Source: Poriferisodalis sp965221945
Lineage (GTDB): Bacteria; Actinomycetota; Acidimicrobiia; Acidimicrobiales; Poriferisodalaceae
DNA: 64,000 bases
Reading direction: 5' to 3'
NCBI RefSeq assembly: GCF_965221945.1
Contig: NZ_OZ244925.1
Coordinates: forward strand, 1,488,001 to 1,552,000
The notes beneath the pieces are model-generated. The model was not told where the DNA came from, made no database searches, and saw only the letters and a list, made by a program, of their open reading frames with translations. Within the stretch, counting starts at the first letter, position 1; every line of letters begins with the position of its first letter. A program made the translations under genes and the position numbers. Below are positions 34,858 through 42,647 of the stretch, one piece after another.

Positions 34858-36060
34858 TCAGAGCTCGTTGATCGTGGGTGTGTCCCACGTCATGAACTGG
34901 CCCCCGTCCGGGGTGACCAGCACATTGTCGGTGACGCCGACAAAGCCGAGCTTGTCTCCGTCGGCGGGGTCGGCGAAATCGACCCAGCAATGGACGTTGA
35001 CGATCTCGTTCTCTTGGCAAGCTCGATCGTTCCCCGGCACCCAGACACCCTCGATGGCGTCGTGGCCGATGCCGTGGAGGTTGTATGTGTGGTGCTGTTC
35101 GTCGGGATTCGTCTCGACCGGCCAGCCGCCAGCCGCCATACCTTCACCGGTGGTCTTCACGAAGTCGCTCGCCATCGCGCCCGGCTTCAGCGCGGCGATA
35201 CCAGCGGTCACCGACTCGACGTGGAGGTCCCAGAAGTCCTGTGTCTCCGAGGACAGTGGTCCGAGCCGGTACAGCTGACGCGCTTCCAACCACGCACCCG
35301 ACGGGCCCGGTCCCTCGATCCACACCATCACGAGACCGTCCTTGGCGATCTCCCTCATGGTGCCGAAGGCAGGCGCACCGAACGGCGGCGACCCGACGAG
35401 CACCATCGACGAGCGACAGCCGTACTCCCGCGAGATCTGGTGGGCCTCGGCGACGAGGTCGATCTCGGTGACGCCCGGTCGAATGGACGGCTCGAGGTCC
35501 TTGAACATCTGAGCGAAGATCGCCGATGTCTCACGATGATTCGCCAGTTCCTCGTCGCTCTTCACCTGGCGAACGGCGTCGAACTGTCGAGTGAGATCCC
35601 GGAGGTTGGCGTCGGGGATCGTCTCGGTCATCTCCAGATAGTGAGCATGGGACAGGGCATCGGCCATCCCCACCACGCCGACCTCGCCGGCGGCGTGTCC
35701 GAGATCGCGAAGAATCAGCGCGGTCTCCTCCCCGGGCTGGCCGGCCGTTCGGAAGTCGCTCGGCCAGTCGGACTGCTCGGCCTGGGCGGTCCCGAGAACC
35801 GGATGCCCGACGAAGATCGGGTTGCCTTTCATGGGCACGATGACGAAGGCGTCCGAGAGGAGCTGCCAGTAATCGGAGACGTAGGCGGTACGACCCCGAT
35901 AGCGGATGTCGTCGCGCCCCACGACCACCATCACGTCGACACCCTCGTCCTGCATCATGTCGCGCAGTCTCCCGTAGCGCGACTCCCGCTCTTCGGGGGA
36001 GCTCATCCTGAGAAGGGGATTCTGGAAATGTCGGTCAGTGCCGACTGATGAGCGGGTCAT
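34858..36060 (-). CDS. M24-fold protein, creatinase-like (metal ligands replaced)
   Basis: A 400-residue pita-bread protein with an N-terminal creatinase domain and a C-terminal M24 domain, equal in length to creatinase. In true M24 metallopeptidases two Asp, one His and two Glu bind metals. Here the Asp positions are Glu249 and Glu259 (WIEGPGPSGAWLEAR), the His is kept in HGIGHD (329-333), and the two Glu positions read His357 and Thr/Asp378. Loss of the ligands with a kept His is what creatinase shows. Hydrolysis of a guanidino or ureido compound is therefore more likely than peptide cleavage. The ATG has AAGGAGGT upstream and begins the 11-gene operon. Confidence 0.75.
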   Translation of the reverse strand: MTRSSVGTDRHFQNPLLRMSSPEERESRYGRLRDMMQDEGVDVMVVVGRDDIRYRGRTAYVSDYWQLLSDAFVIVPMKGNPIFVGHPVLGTAQAEQSDWPSDFRTAGQPGEETALILRDLGHAAGEVGVVGMADALSHAHYLEMTETIPDANLRDLTRQFDAVRQVKSDEELANHRETSAIFAQMFKDLEPSIRPGVTEIDLVAEAHQISREYGCRSSMVLVGSPPFGAPAFGTMREIAKDGLVMVWIEGPGPSGAWLEARQLYRLGPLSSETQDFWDLHVESVTAGIAALKPGAMASDFVKTTGEGMAAGGWPVETNPDEQHHTYNLHGIGHDAIEGVWVPGNDRACQENEIVNVHCWVDFADPADGDKLGFVGVTDNVLVTPDGGQFMTWDTPTINEL

Positions 36061-36189
36061 CGGGACCTCCTTCGGGTCACCCGCGTTTTCGCGCGATCCG
36101 CCGGGATTATTTCTAGTATGGTCTCTTGACTGGGAACGAGCAAGACTTCTTCCTGCAGCGGAGCACGGACCCTTCACCTGAGGAGTCCC
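36061..36189. promoter_or_regulatory. Divergent promoter region between two catabolic operons
   Basis: These 129 bases separate the start of the 11-gene minus operon from the start of the RidA-LLM-NTF2 plus operon. An A+T-rich island around 36107-36127 (GATTATTTCTAGTATGG) stands out against the GC-rich surroundings and is the likeliest place for -10 elements. A TTGACT follows at 36125. Assignment of exact promoters is not possible by eye, and no regulator gene is adjacent. Confidence 0.4.
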
Positions 36190-36603
36190 ATGGCCAAGGT
36201 TCAAGCCCACCGAATCATCACCGACCCCGACCCCTTCGCCCGGTTCAATCTGGCCGCTGGCTACCGGGTCGGCGACCTCGTCTATCTCTCCGGGCTCCCG
36301 GGCGTCACCCCCGACGGGGCCGAGCCCGTGAGCGTCGATGACTTCGACGCCCAGGCGGAGCAGGCGTTCAAGAACATCGAGTGGGTTCTCAGCAGCGCTG
36401 GGTCGAGCCTCGATCAGATCATCAAGGTGACCATCTATCTGACGGACATGGGCTACTACGACAAGATCCTGGAGCTCCGTGAGCGGTGGTTCACGCCCCC
36501 TTACCCGGCCGACACGATCGTCGAGGTAAGTGCGCTGGCGATGCCCGAGCTGATGATCGAGATCGACGTGATCGCCATGGTCGACGGTGAGATCGTGGGC
36601 TAG
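36190..36603 (+). CDS. RidA (YjgF/YER057c/UK114) family protein lacking the catalytic Arg
   Basis: A 137-residue RidA-fold protein with LVYLSGLPGVTPDG, QAEQAFKNIEWVLSSAGSSLDQIIKVTIYLTDM and a terminal IEIDVIAMVDG. In imine-deaminating RidA the motif PARS supplies an essential Arg; here the position reads YPADTIVEV, so that activity is not expected. Proteins of this kind, such as RutC of the Rut pyrimidine pathway, accompany ring-cleaving oxygenases. GAGGAG precedes the ATG. The LLM gene starts 14 nt after its stop. Confidence 0.87.
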   Translation: MAKVQAHRIITDPDPFARFNLAAGYRVGDLVYLSGLPGVTPDGAEPVSVDDFDAQAEQAFKNIEWVLSSAGSSLDQIIKVTIYLTDMGYYDKILELRERWFTPPYPADTIVEVSALAMPELMIEIDVIAMVDGEIVG

Positions 36604-36617
36604 CAGGGGAGGGCAAG

Positions 36618-37646
36618 ATGCAGATCGGTCTCTACGGGCACACGCACGGCTTGGGCTATCGGGACGAGATCAACCTGTTCGCGCGGAGCATGCCAGCAAC
36701 GTTGCTGGATCCCACGAGCGTCGCCCAGGACGCAGAACGGGCCGGCTTCCACTCGATGTGGTTTCCCGATCACGTCTGTATGCCGATGGCGAGCGAGAGC
36801 GCGCACGTCGCCAACGAGTCTCGAGAGCGAGCGTACGAGCCCCGTCACGAGATGCTCGACGCAGCGGTGGTCATGGGTGCAGTGGCCACGGTGACGACCC
36901 GACTGAGGCTCGGCACGAGTGTGCTGATCGCCCCGTACAGGAACCCGCTGAGCGACGCCCGGCAGTTCGCGACGGTGGACATCCTGTCCAACGGCCGCCT
37001 GATCCTCGGTGTCGGGGCGGGCTGGATGGCCGAGGAGTACGACGCGCTGGGTATCGACTTCGCAGAACGTGGCCGTCGCACGATCGAGTCCATCGAGATC
37101 TACAAGCGCAGCTGGACGGACGACGTCGTGGCCTTCGAAGGTGAGCACTTCAGGTTCGAGAACCTCTCGATGGATCCCAAACCGGTACAGCAGCCCCGAC
37201 CACCCATCCTGTACGGCGGGGTGACCGCCACGGGCGCCCGGCGGGCAGCGCGCCATTGTGATGGCTTCTATCCACTGTTCCTCGATCCGTACTCCGAGCC
37301 GAACAGATACGACGCCCTGAACGACGTCATCCGGGACGAGCTCGACCAGGTCGGCCGGGCCCACGAGACGTTCACGATGGCCGCTGCCACGACGATGCAC
37401 GTGACCGATGCCAGCGACGCTCTCGCCACCGCCAGCCCCAGGATGATCTGCACGGGCTCGGCCGAGCAGGTCCTCGAGGACCTCGAAGGCTTCGCCAAGG
37501 CCGGGTACTCACTGGCCGTCTGTTTGATGGACGTCCCATCGGGTGAGCTCTCCGAGCTCCGGGAGCAGATCGATCGAGTCGGACGCGAGGTCCTGCCCCA
37601 GGCTTCCGATCTGGTCGCCGCTGGTGACTGGCAGCCGGCCTTGTGA
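36618..37646 (+). CDS. LLM-class flavin/F420-dependent oxidoreductase
   Basis: A 342-residue luciferase-like TIM barrel with SMWFPDHVCMP, TTRLRLGTSVLIAPYRNPLSDARQFATVDILSNGRLILGVGAGWMAEEY and MDPKPVQQPRPPILYGGVTATGARRAARHCDG. It is paralogous to the LLM protein at 19402, with the same PKPxQQPRPPIxYG segment. GGGAGG precedes the start. The order RidA then LLM recalls RutC and RutA, but this protein is nearer the F420-type subgroup than RutA. An NTF2-like protein follows 31 nt later. Confidence 0.87.
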   Translation: MQIGLYGHTHGLGYRDEINLFARSMPATLLDPTSVAQDAERAGFHSMWFPDHVCMPMASESAHVANESRERAYEPRHEMLDAAVVMGAVATVTTRLRLGTSVLIAPYRNPLSDARQFATVDILSNGRLILGVGAGWMAEEYDALGIDFAERGRRTIESIEIYKRSWTDDVVAFEGEHFRFENLSMDPKPVQQPRPPILYGGVTATGARRAARHCDGFYPLFLDPYSEPNRYDALNDVIRDELDQVGRAHETFTMAAATTMHVTDASDALATASPRMICTGSAEQVLEDLEGFAKAGYSLAVCLMDVPSGELSELREQIDRVGREVLPQASDLVAAGDWQPAL

Positions 37647-37677
37647 CCACTTCTGGCATGAGAGGGAGAGGAGCATC

Positions 37678-38151
37678 ATGAGTTCGAGTGACATCGAAGC
37701 GAGGCTGCAACGGCTCGAGGACATCGAGGCCATCAAGCAACTGAAAGCACGCTATTGCGCCTACTGCGATGACGACTACGACGCCGACGGAATCGCCGGC
37801 CTCTACACCGAGGACGGCACCTGGGACGGCAGCCCGTCGTTCCCGAGCCTGAACGGCCGGGAAGAGATCCGGGAGTTCTTCAAGGGAGCGGCCGAGATCA
37901 TGACCCTCGCCCGTCACCAGGTCATGAACCCCATCATCGAGGTCGAGGGCGACGAGGCGAACGGGCAGTGGCTGCTCTTCCAGCCATGCACCGACGCCAA
38001 CGCGGGGGCGGTCTGGCTCGCGGCGACCTACCTGGACGGGTATCGGCGGGTCGGCGACGACTGGAAGATCGCCGCGACACGGATCGAGGTCTCCTTCTTC
38101 TCGCCCTACGAGAAGGGCTGGGAAGCAGAGCGCTTCGTCGGAGAGTCCTAG
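37678..38151 (+). CDS. SnoaL/NTF2-like protein
   Basis: A 157-residue alpha+beta cone-fold protein. It starts with a coiled helix (LQRLEDIEAIKQLKARYCAYCDDDYDADGIAGLYTEDGTWDG), the common entry of SnoaL_4-type polyketide-cyclase or dehydratase-like proteins, and ends SFFSPYEKGWEAERF. It resembles the protein at 44233, which starts ERVDVLENIEAIRRLKIEYAQACDDGYDQDRI. GAGAGGGAGAGGAG precedes the ATG. Family members act as dehydratases, isomerases or hydrolases, and some only bind ligands. Confidence 0.85.
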   Translation: MSSSDIEARLQRLEDIEAIKQLKARYCAYCDDDYDADGIAGLYTEDGTWDGSPSFPSLNGREEIREFFKGAAEIMTLARHQVMNPIIEVEGDEANGQWLLFQPCTDANAGAVWLAATYLDGYRRVGDDWKIAATRIEVSFFSPYEKGWEAERFVGES

Positions 38152-38600
38152 GCCATTTGCAGCGGCGTCGCGATGGCCATCACGAGCTGGTCCTGGATGA
38201 GGAAGTCGGGCTCGTCGTCTCGGACCCGGGCCAGCTCCGGTGAGCCGACGTTTGCTCTCATGGCGTCAGGTCGTCGAACCAGGTCTGGGCGACCCCGTCG
38301 TGGCGACGTGCCCGGGAGGCTCTTCACGAACGCCAGCTGACGCCATGGGCCGGTATCTCGCCGTCGACCACCACATGGTCGGTGGTCAGGATCAGGGTCC
38401 GAGTCGCACCTCGGCGACACCGTCGTAGGTCGGCTCGTGTTTACGGTAGCCCGAGTCGAGCGTCGGGTACTGCCAGTACTCCTGCACGCCCGGCAAGGCG
38501 CAGAGCACTTCCCTATGGGTCGTCTGCCAGTGGATGCGGAAGGCCTCGAGGTCGAGGTCGGGCCGCCGCTTGAACGCCACGAATGCGTGGATTATGGCGC
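38148..38600 (-). pseudogene. EthD-domain protein remnant
   Basis: Two pieces of an EthD (ferredoxin-fold) protein are visible in different frames. The first, from about 38600, reads IIHAFVAFKRRPDLDLEAFRIHWQTTHREVL...LPGVQEYWQY...DGVAEV. The second, ending at 38148, reads DAMRANVGSPELARVRDDEPDFLIQDQLVMAIATP. About 110 bases of foreign sequence (38275-38390) lie between them where the family has none. EthD proteins are small accessory or cyclase-like proteins of degradation pathways. The insertion and frame change make it non-functional. Confidence 0.6.
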
Positions 38601-38623
38601 CCAGTCCACCACCTCTGGCCGGG

Positions 38624-39218
38624 TCAGATCTCGGTGCCGTCGGGCCGGTAGGTGTGCCACGAGCCGGTGGGGTCTCGCCACGTGTTGTAGCCGTGTTGTT
38701 TGAGTCGGTTCTGTCGCCCACACAGGGGTGCCCCGTTGCCGGGGCACGTACACCCGCCGACAGCGGCCGGTTTGGTGTGATCGGCCTGGCACCGAGTCGC
38801 CGGACATGACAGCCCGGCCAGATGCACTCGTCGCTCTGCAACAGCACCGCCAGGCGGGCCGACCAGTGAACAGTCGCTGTTTGCGCCCCAGGTCGATGAC
38901 AACGCCGTCAGAGCCGACGACGACCCTCCGCACGTGACCCTGGATGCCTGCGATGGTCGCTTCGGTTGTGTCGATGGGGGTGCCGTTGCGCGTCTGGCAC
39001 CGGTAGCTGTCGTCGTTGGGGTCACGGCGGCCCACGTGCCCGCCGGCCAGCTTGGCGAGCTCCCGCTGGAAGGTCTCGTGGTCCATCACCACGTCGGTGA
39101 CGACCCCGCTGCCACCGTTGGTTGCGTCCGGCAGGGCGGTGGCGGCGGCCTGGAAGATCGCCCACAGGGCATCGAGGGCCGCCGGCACTTCCCGAATGGG
39201 TCGATCCAGAGTCCGCAC
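38624..39218 (-). pseudogene. DUF222/HNH endonuclease C-terminal remnant
   Basis: Three frames have to be joined. GTPIDTTEATIAGIQGHVRRVVVGSDGVVIDLGRKQRLFTG ends near 38853, VLLQSDECIWPGC follows in a second frame, and ATRCQADHTKPAAVGGCTCPGNGAPLCGRQNRLKQHGYNTWRDPTGSWHTYRPDGTEI completes the HNH zinc-finger nuclease motif in a third. The N-terminal half of the usual DUF222 domain is missing. These proteins occur in many copies in actinobacterial genomes and often mark mobile or variable regions. It adjoins the EthD remnant. Confidence 0.75.
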
Positions 39219-39395
39219 GGGGGTTCTTCACCGAGAGTTGTCAGGCACAGGGCGCAGCCATGTTCTCGAGTATGAGGGCCGCAGATATGCCCCTCTGGCA
39301 CTCGAGAGTTGTCTGGCCCGATCCCCTCGGTCACTGATCGTGGGTTCTCGACCCGCTCGACTCTGCCGGTTGAGGGCAAGCACCCTCGTTACTCG

Positions 39396-40694
39396 TTAGA
39401 TCCCGCCCCCGTCCAGGAGGCGTCCGAGGCGCTCGATCCCGGCTACGACCCCATCGGTCGGGATGCCGGCAAAGCACAGCCGCATGAATCCCGGTTCGCC
39501 GATGTGGCAGTCGGCGCCCGGGGTGAGGTTGACGTTCGCTTCCTCGAGGAGCCGGGTCCACAAGCCCGCTTCGGCCTCCCACGTCACGGTGTCCATGAAA
39601 GGGCGCAGGTCACAGAGGAGGAAGAAGCCTCCTTGGGCTGGGAAGTAGGGAATGCATGCGGTGTCGAGTGCCTCGACGGTCCGGCGGTACGCCTCTCTGA
39701 GGCGTCGCTCGTTCTCGGCAACAAAGCCCGCCACCCATCCTCGATCGGAGATGAGCTGTTCCAGCAGGTACTGCGTATCGCCGGAGACCGCCGACCAATA
39801 CGCCAGCCCGCCGACCGCGCCCAGGACGCCGGCGTTCTCCGAAACCAGCACGCCGCACCGCAATCCGCTGACGGCGAAGTCCTTGCTGAAGGCCCACACG
39901 AGGTGGATCAGCTCTCCGAGGGCCGGGCGCAGCGCCGCCCCGCTGACGAACTCCCGATCACCATGAACCGAGAAGGCGTACAGCTCATCGAGCACGACAT
40001 GGATCTGGCGCCGTTCGGCCCAGGTGAGGATGTCGTTGATCTGATCAGCCTCATACACACGCCCCTGCGGATTGTCTGGCGAGGTGAAGAGCAGTGCCTT
40101 GACCGGCACAGCGGCCGCGTCTAGCGCCTCGTCGAGGACATCGGCAGTGAGCTGGAACGACGTGGCGCTGGTGGTGTGCACTGGCACGACCTGAAGCTCA
40201 TCGCGCGTCTCGAGGTCGGGCCAGAACCCCGTGTAGCTCGGGGTGGGGACGAGGATGCCGTCGCCCGGGTTGGCGATGGCATAAAACAACGTCTCGAGCA
40301 CGCTTCCCGAACCCGCCAGCGCGATGACGTGCTCGGGCTCGATCGACCTGCCGAACAGCCGGTCTCCGAGGAACTGTGCCAACGCCTCGCGAAATGACAG
40401 CGCCCCGACCATCGCGTCATAGCCGATGACCCGGCCTGGAACATCACGGCTGGCCGCCATCTTCGGTTCGAGGAGATCCCACACCAACTTGTTTTCAGCA
40501 AGACACATCGACACGTACCCGTCAGGGTTGGTCACAAGATCCCAGGCGTCCTCCGCCCGGGCGAAATGCTCGTCGATGAACGGGGGCAGCGGGCGGTTGG
40601 CGACCAGCGCCTCACCGCGGCTGGAGAGCTGATGTCTGGCGATGTCGGTCAAGAGGGCCTCGATCGTGGTCCCGACCCCAAGCATTGCATCCAC
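39396..40694 (-). CDS. Class I/II aminotransferase, ACC-synthase-like
   Basis: A 432-residue fold-type I PLP enzyme. It carries NPDGYVSMCLAENKLVWDLL, the start typical of the 1-aminocyclopropane-1-carboxylate synthase-like branch, GSGSVLETLFYAIANPGDGILVPTPSYTGFWPDL, TSPDNPQGRVY, VVLDELYAFSVHG (PLP Asp) and VWAFSKDFAVSGLRCGVL with the Schiff-base Lys. It probably transaminates or cleaves an amino acid, and true ACC synthesis is not implied. The GTG start is used; an ATG three codons later is possible. It stands alone between degraded regions, yet looks intact. Confidence 0.83.
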   Translation of the reverse strand: MDAMLGVGTTIEALLTDIARHQLSSRGEALVANRPLPPFIDEHFARAEDAWDLVTNPDGYVSMCLAENKLVWDLLEPKMAASRDVPGRVIGYDAMVGALSFREALAQFLGDRLFGRSIEPEHVIALAGSGSVLETLFYAIANPGDGILVPTPSYTGFWPDLETRDELQVVPVHTTSATSFQLTADVLDEALDAAAVPVKALLFTSPDNPQGRVYEADQINDILTWAERRQIHVVLDELYAFSVHGDREFVSGAALRPALGELIHLVWAFSKDFAVSGLRCGVLVSENAGVLGAVGGLAYWSAVSGDTQYLLEQLISDRGWVAGFVAENERRLREAYRRTVEALDTACIPYFPAQGGFFLLCDLRPFMDTVTWEAEAGLWTRLLEEANVNLTPGADCHIGEPGFMRLCFAGIPTDGVVAGIERLGRLLDGGGI

Positions 40695-41327
40695 CGGCCA
40701 TCAGCTCTGAGCGCTCGATGACTCAGCCCGAGCTCGGGTCGGCCAACTGCGACCTGGTCGGCACAACCAGCGCACACCACCCCCGACCCTTCAACCCGCT
40801 CTCACCCGGGTCGTTCCGATCGACTCGAGCGGGCCGATCGGCCGTAGCCTGCAGGTTCAGTTTGCTGCCCACAACGGTCGCAATGAAGAAGTCCACCTGC
40901 TAGAGCATGAGGGCTGCCTCAACATCAGGTCGATCGATTGAGAAGCTCGGCCCCTGAGACTGAGACGGTCTGCGCGCGGAGGGATCTGGTCAGCTTGTCG
41001 TGCCGACCGGTGACCGCGCTCCACATCATTGGAGCCGACAGCCCCCTTGAATAGGTCGAACAGGCCGCTCGCCTCGCCGCAAACGCACTGGGCTAATCGC
41101 TCCACGGGACCTCCTAATGGGGGCTCACGTGCCGATCGTGCACACCGAACACGCGGTCATAGAGGTGGGCTGCCGCACAGATCGGCGCCTCGGCATGAGA
41201 GCGAGCCGGCGCCCGGAACCGGCGGGGCGGCCCGGCTTCAGCTCGCTTCCAGGTGGTGTCTGAGTGCCTAGCGGATCACTGCTGACACGGGCACTCCTTC
41301 GTCCTCAGGAAGGCGCACGACGTCTTT
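40695..41327. other. Gene-poor stretch with one possible small gene
   Basis: About 630 bases separate the aminotransferase start from the antitoxin-like fragment. The only candidate is a minus-strand frame at 40857-41105. The rest shows no motif, RNA gene or repeat that could be recognised. Confidence 0.45.
40857..41105 (-). CDS. Possible 82-residue protein of unknown function
   Basis: A GTG start with a perfect AGGAGG five bases before it opens VERLAQCVCGEASGLFDLFKGAVGSNDVERG. After that the composition becomes Arg/Ser-rich and ends LRPLWAAN. The strong ribosome site argues for a gene start. The tail looks like a frame that has run into non-coding DNA, so it could be the 5' end of a broken gene. 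No family was recognised. Confidence 0.3.
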   Translation of the reverse strand: MERLAQCVCGEASGLFDLFKGAVGSNDVERGHRSARQADQIPPRADRLSLRGRASQSIDLMLRQPSCSSRWTSSLRPLWAAN

Positions 41328-41513
41328 TCAGGTCACGGTCGAGGCGAAGCGACCGGGCTTGCCTCGGCTAGCGAGGAACTCGTCGGCGTCGTAGCTGCGT
41401 TCGGCTTCATCCGCGAGATGTTCGATGAGCTCCTCGGTGATCGGCCTACCCGACTTCGTGTCACCGTAGATCTGCTCGGCGCTCAACGTTCCAGCAGCAT
41501 CTGTGGGTGGCAC
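41328..41513 (-). CDS. Ribbon-helix-helix-type antitoxin, truncated
   Basis: A 61-residue frame containing TKSGRPITEELIEHLADEAERSYDADEFLASRGKPG. This is the N-terminal tail commonly seen in actinobacterial CopG-type antitoxins just before the RxxxGRP and ribbon-helix-helix segment. The DNA-binding part is missing. It overlaps the end of the toxin-like remnant on the same strand, which is the usual toxin-antitoxin gene order. The GTG start has no clear ribosome site. Confidence 0.45.
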   Translation of the reverse strand: MPPTDAAGTLSAEQIYGDTKSGRPITEELIEHLADEAERSYDADEFLASRGKPGRFASTVT

Positions 41514-41620
41514 GCAGCGACATCGGATGAATGATCATCTCTGTGCCCTCCGCGGTCAGCGACACGTCGACTTCGAGCAAGTTGGCGGAGAAATCCGGCC
41601 CGATGACCAGCTATCGATCT
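41461..41620 (-). pseudogene. Toxin-like remnant paired with the antitoxin fragment
   Basis: One frame reads LVIGPDFSANLLEVDVSLTAEGTEMIIHPMSLRATHR, a pattern found near the C-terminus of small actinobacterial toxins encoded before antitoxins with the GRPITDELxExLADEAE tail. A TAG stop lies just before LVIG, and no N-terminal part is visible, so it is broken. The family name is not certain, but the pairing is familiar. Confidence 0.4.
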
Positions 41621-41652
41621 GGGAACTCGGGGAGATCTTCGGAGTACTGGCC

Positions 41653-42576
41653 TCACCACCCGAGCCGGGGCGCGATCTCCCGATAGCCCTGCCCGTCGGG
41701 GACGATCGCAGTCACGTCCACACTGTGGAGAAGCGCCACGAGATCGGCTCGCGGCTCGAGGGGGAGGAGCAGGGCGAGCCGCGGGTCGCCGTCGGTGAAG
41801 CGTCGGCAATCGAGCAGCTGGCCGATGCCAGCTCGTATGGCCTCCCGCGAGGTCGTGCCCTTCGCCACGACAAGCAGCCCCTGGTCGGGGTCGTACACAT
41901 CCGCGATGACGCGACCGACCTCCCCCGGCGGATGACTCCTGAGGCGAATCGGCTGACCTCCCTGCCGTCTGACGAAGCTCGCGTAGGTGTGCACGAGATC
42001 GCTGGCAATGTTCTCGGACGTGGGTCGAGGACGACCGGCCCACTGAGCTTCGGACTCCGTGCTGCGATCGTGAACCGGCACCTGCTCGACGACCAGGTGG
42101 TCCGGGGCCGCCGCCGACGCAGCCATTGGATCGGGCTCGAGTGCGTCGATGCCCTCCAGCCGGAAGACGATCACGGTGCGCAACTCTGCTGCCGTGGCGT
42201 CGGGCGCATCGGCTTCGTAGCTGTCGACGAACCGGAACGTCCCCTGGAAGCGCCACAGTTCCCGCCCTCGATCGAATAATTCGAGACTTATGCCCTCGGC
42301 CACATGATGATTAATTGCTAGATTTCCCCGGACCATACGTTGATCACCGTGGGGTCCTTCGCCGACAAAGTGGAAGAACAGTTCGTTGTTATCACTCCGC
42401 TTCCACCCGTCCATATATTTCCGAAATGGCTCGGCATCCGTGTCGCTAAACAAGAGAATTGCTGGCGTAGTTGCCGAAGGGCTAACCGAACCCAGGGGTT
42501 GGCTGCCGAAGGCCTCATGAATCTCTGGGCGACTGATCAGGTCTCCAGGATCGAGGGCATAATCGCCGTAACGCAC
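41653..42576 (-). CDS. ScoMcrA-like SRA/PD-(D/E)XK restriction protein
   Basis: A protein of about 307 residues. The N-terminal part resembles the SRA-like domain of ScoMcrA-type modification-dependent nucleases: DLISRPEIHEAFGSQPLGSVSPSATTPAILLFSD, then ELFFHFVGEGPHGDQRMVRGNLAINHH and LWRFQGTFRF. The C-terminal part, HTYASFVRRQGGQPIRLRSHPPGEVGRVIADVYD...KGTTSREAIRAGIGQLLDCRRF, is a nuclease fold. The catalytic Asp is present, but the usual LLxEAKG reads LLVVAKG, so the Glu is replaced by Val. The GTG start at 42576 is a best guess. The 5' half is richer in A+T than its neighbours. Confidence 0.65.
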   Translation of the reverse strand: MRYGDYALDPGDLISRPEIHEAFGSQPLGSVSPSATTPAILLFSDTDAEPFRKYMDGWKRSDNNELFFHFVGEGPHGDQRMVRGNLAINHHVAEGISLELFDRGRELWRFQGTFRFVDSYEADAPDATAAELRTVIVFRLEGIDALEPDPMAASAAAPDHLVVEQVPVHDRSTESEAQWAGRPRPTSENIASDLVHTYASFVRRQGGQPIRLRSHPPGEVGRVIADVYDPDQGLLVVAKGTTSREAIRAGIGQLLDCRRFTDGDPRLALLLPLEPRADLVALLHSVDVTAIVPDGQGYREIAPRLGW

Positions 42577-42647
42577 CGGGTGCCATACTAGAGCGAAGCC
42601 GGTCGGGAATGTGCTAACCTCCTCCTCTCCGAGCGGAGGGGGGCGCC

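Noticed and set aside
36618..37646. Calling the LLM gene rutA
   Set aside because: RidA adjacency is suggestive, but the motifs are nearer F420-type LLM proteins and the other rut genes are missing.
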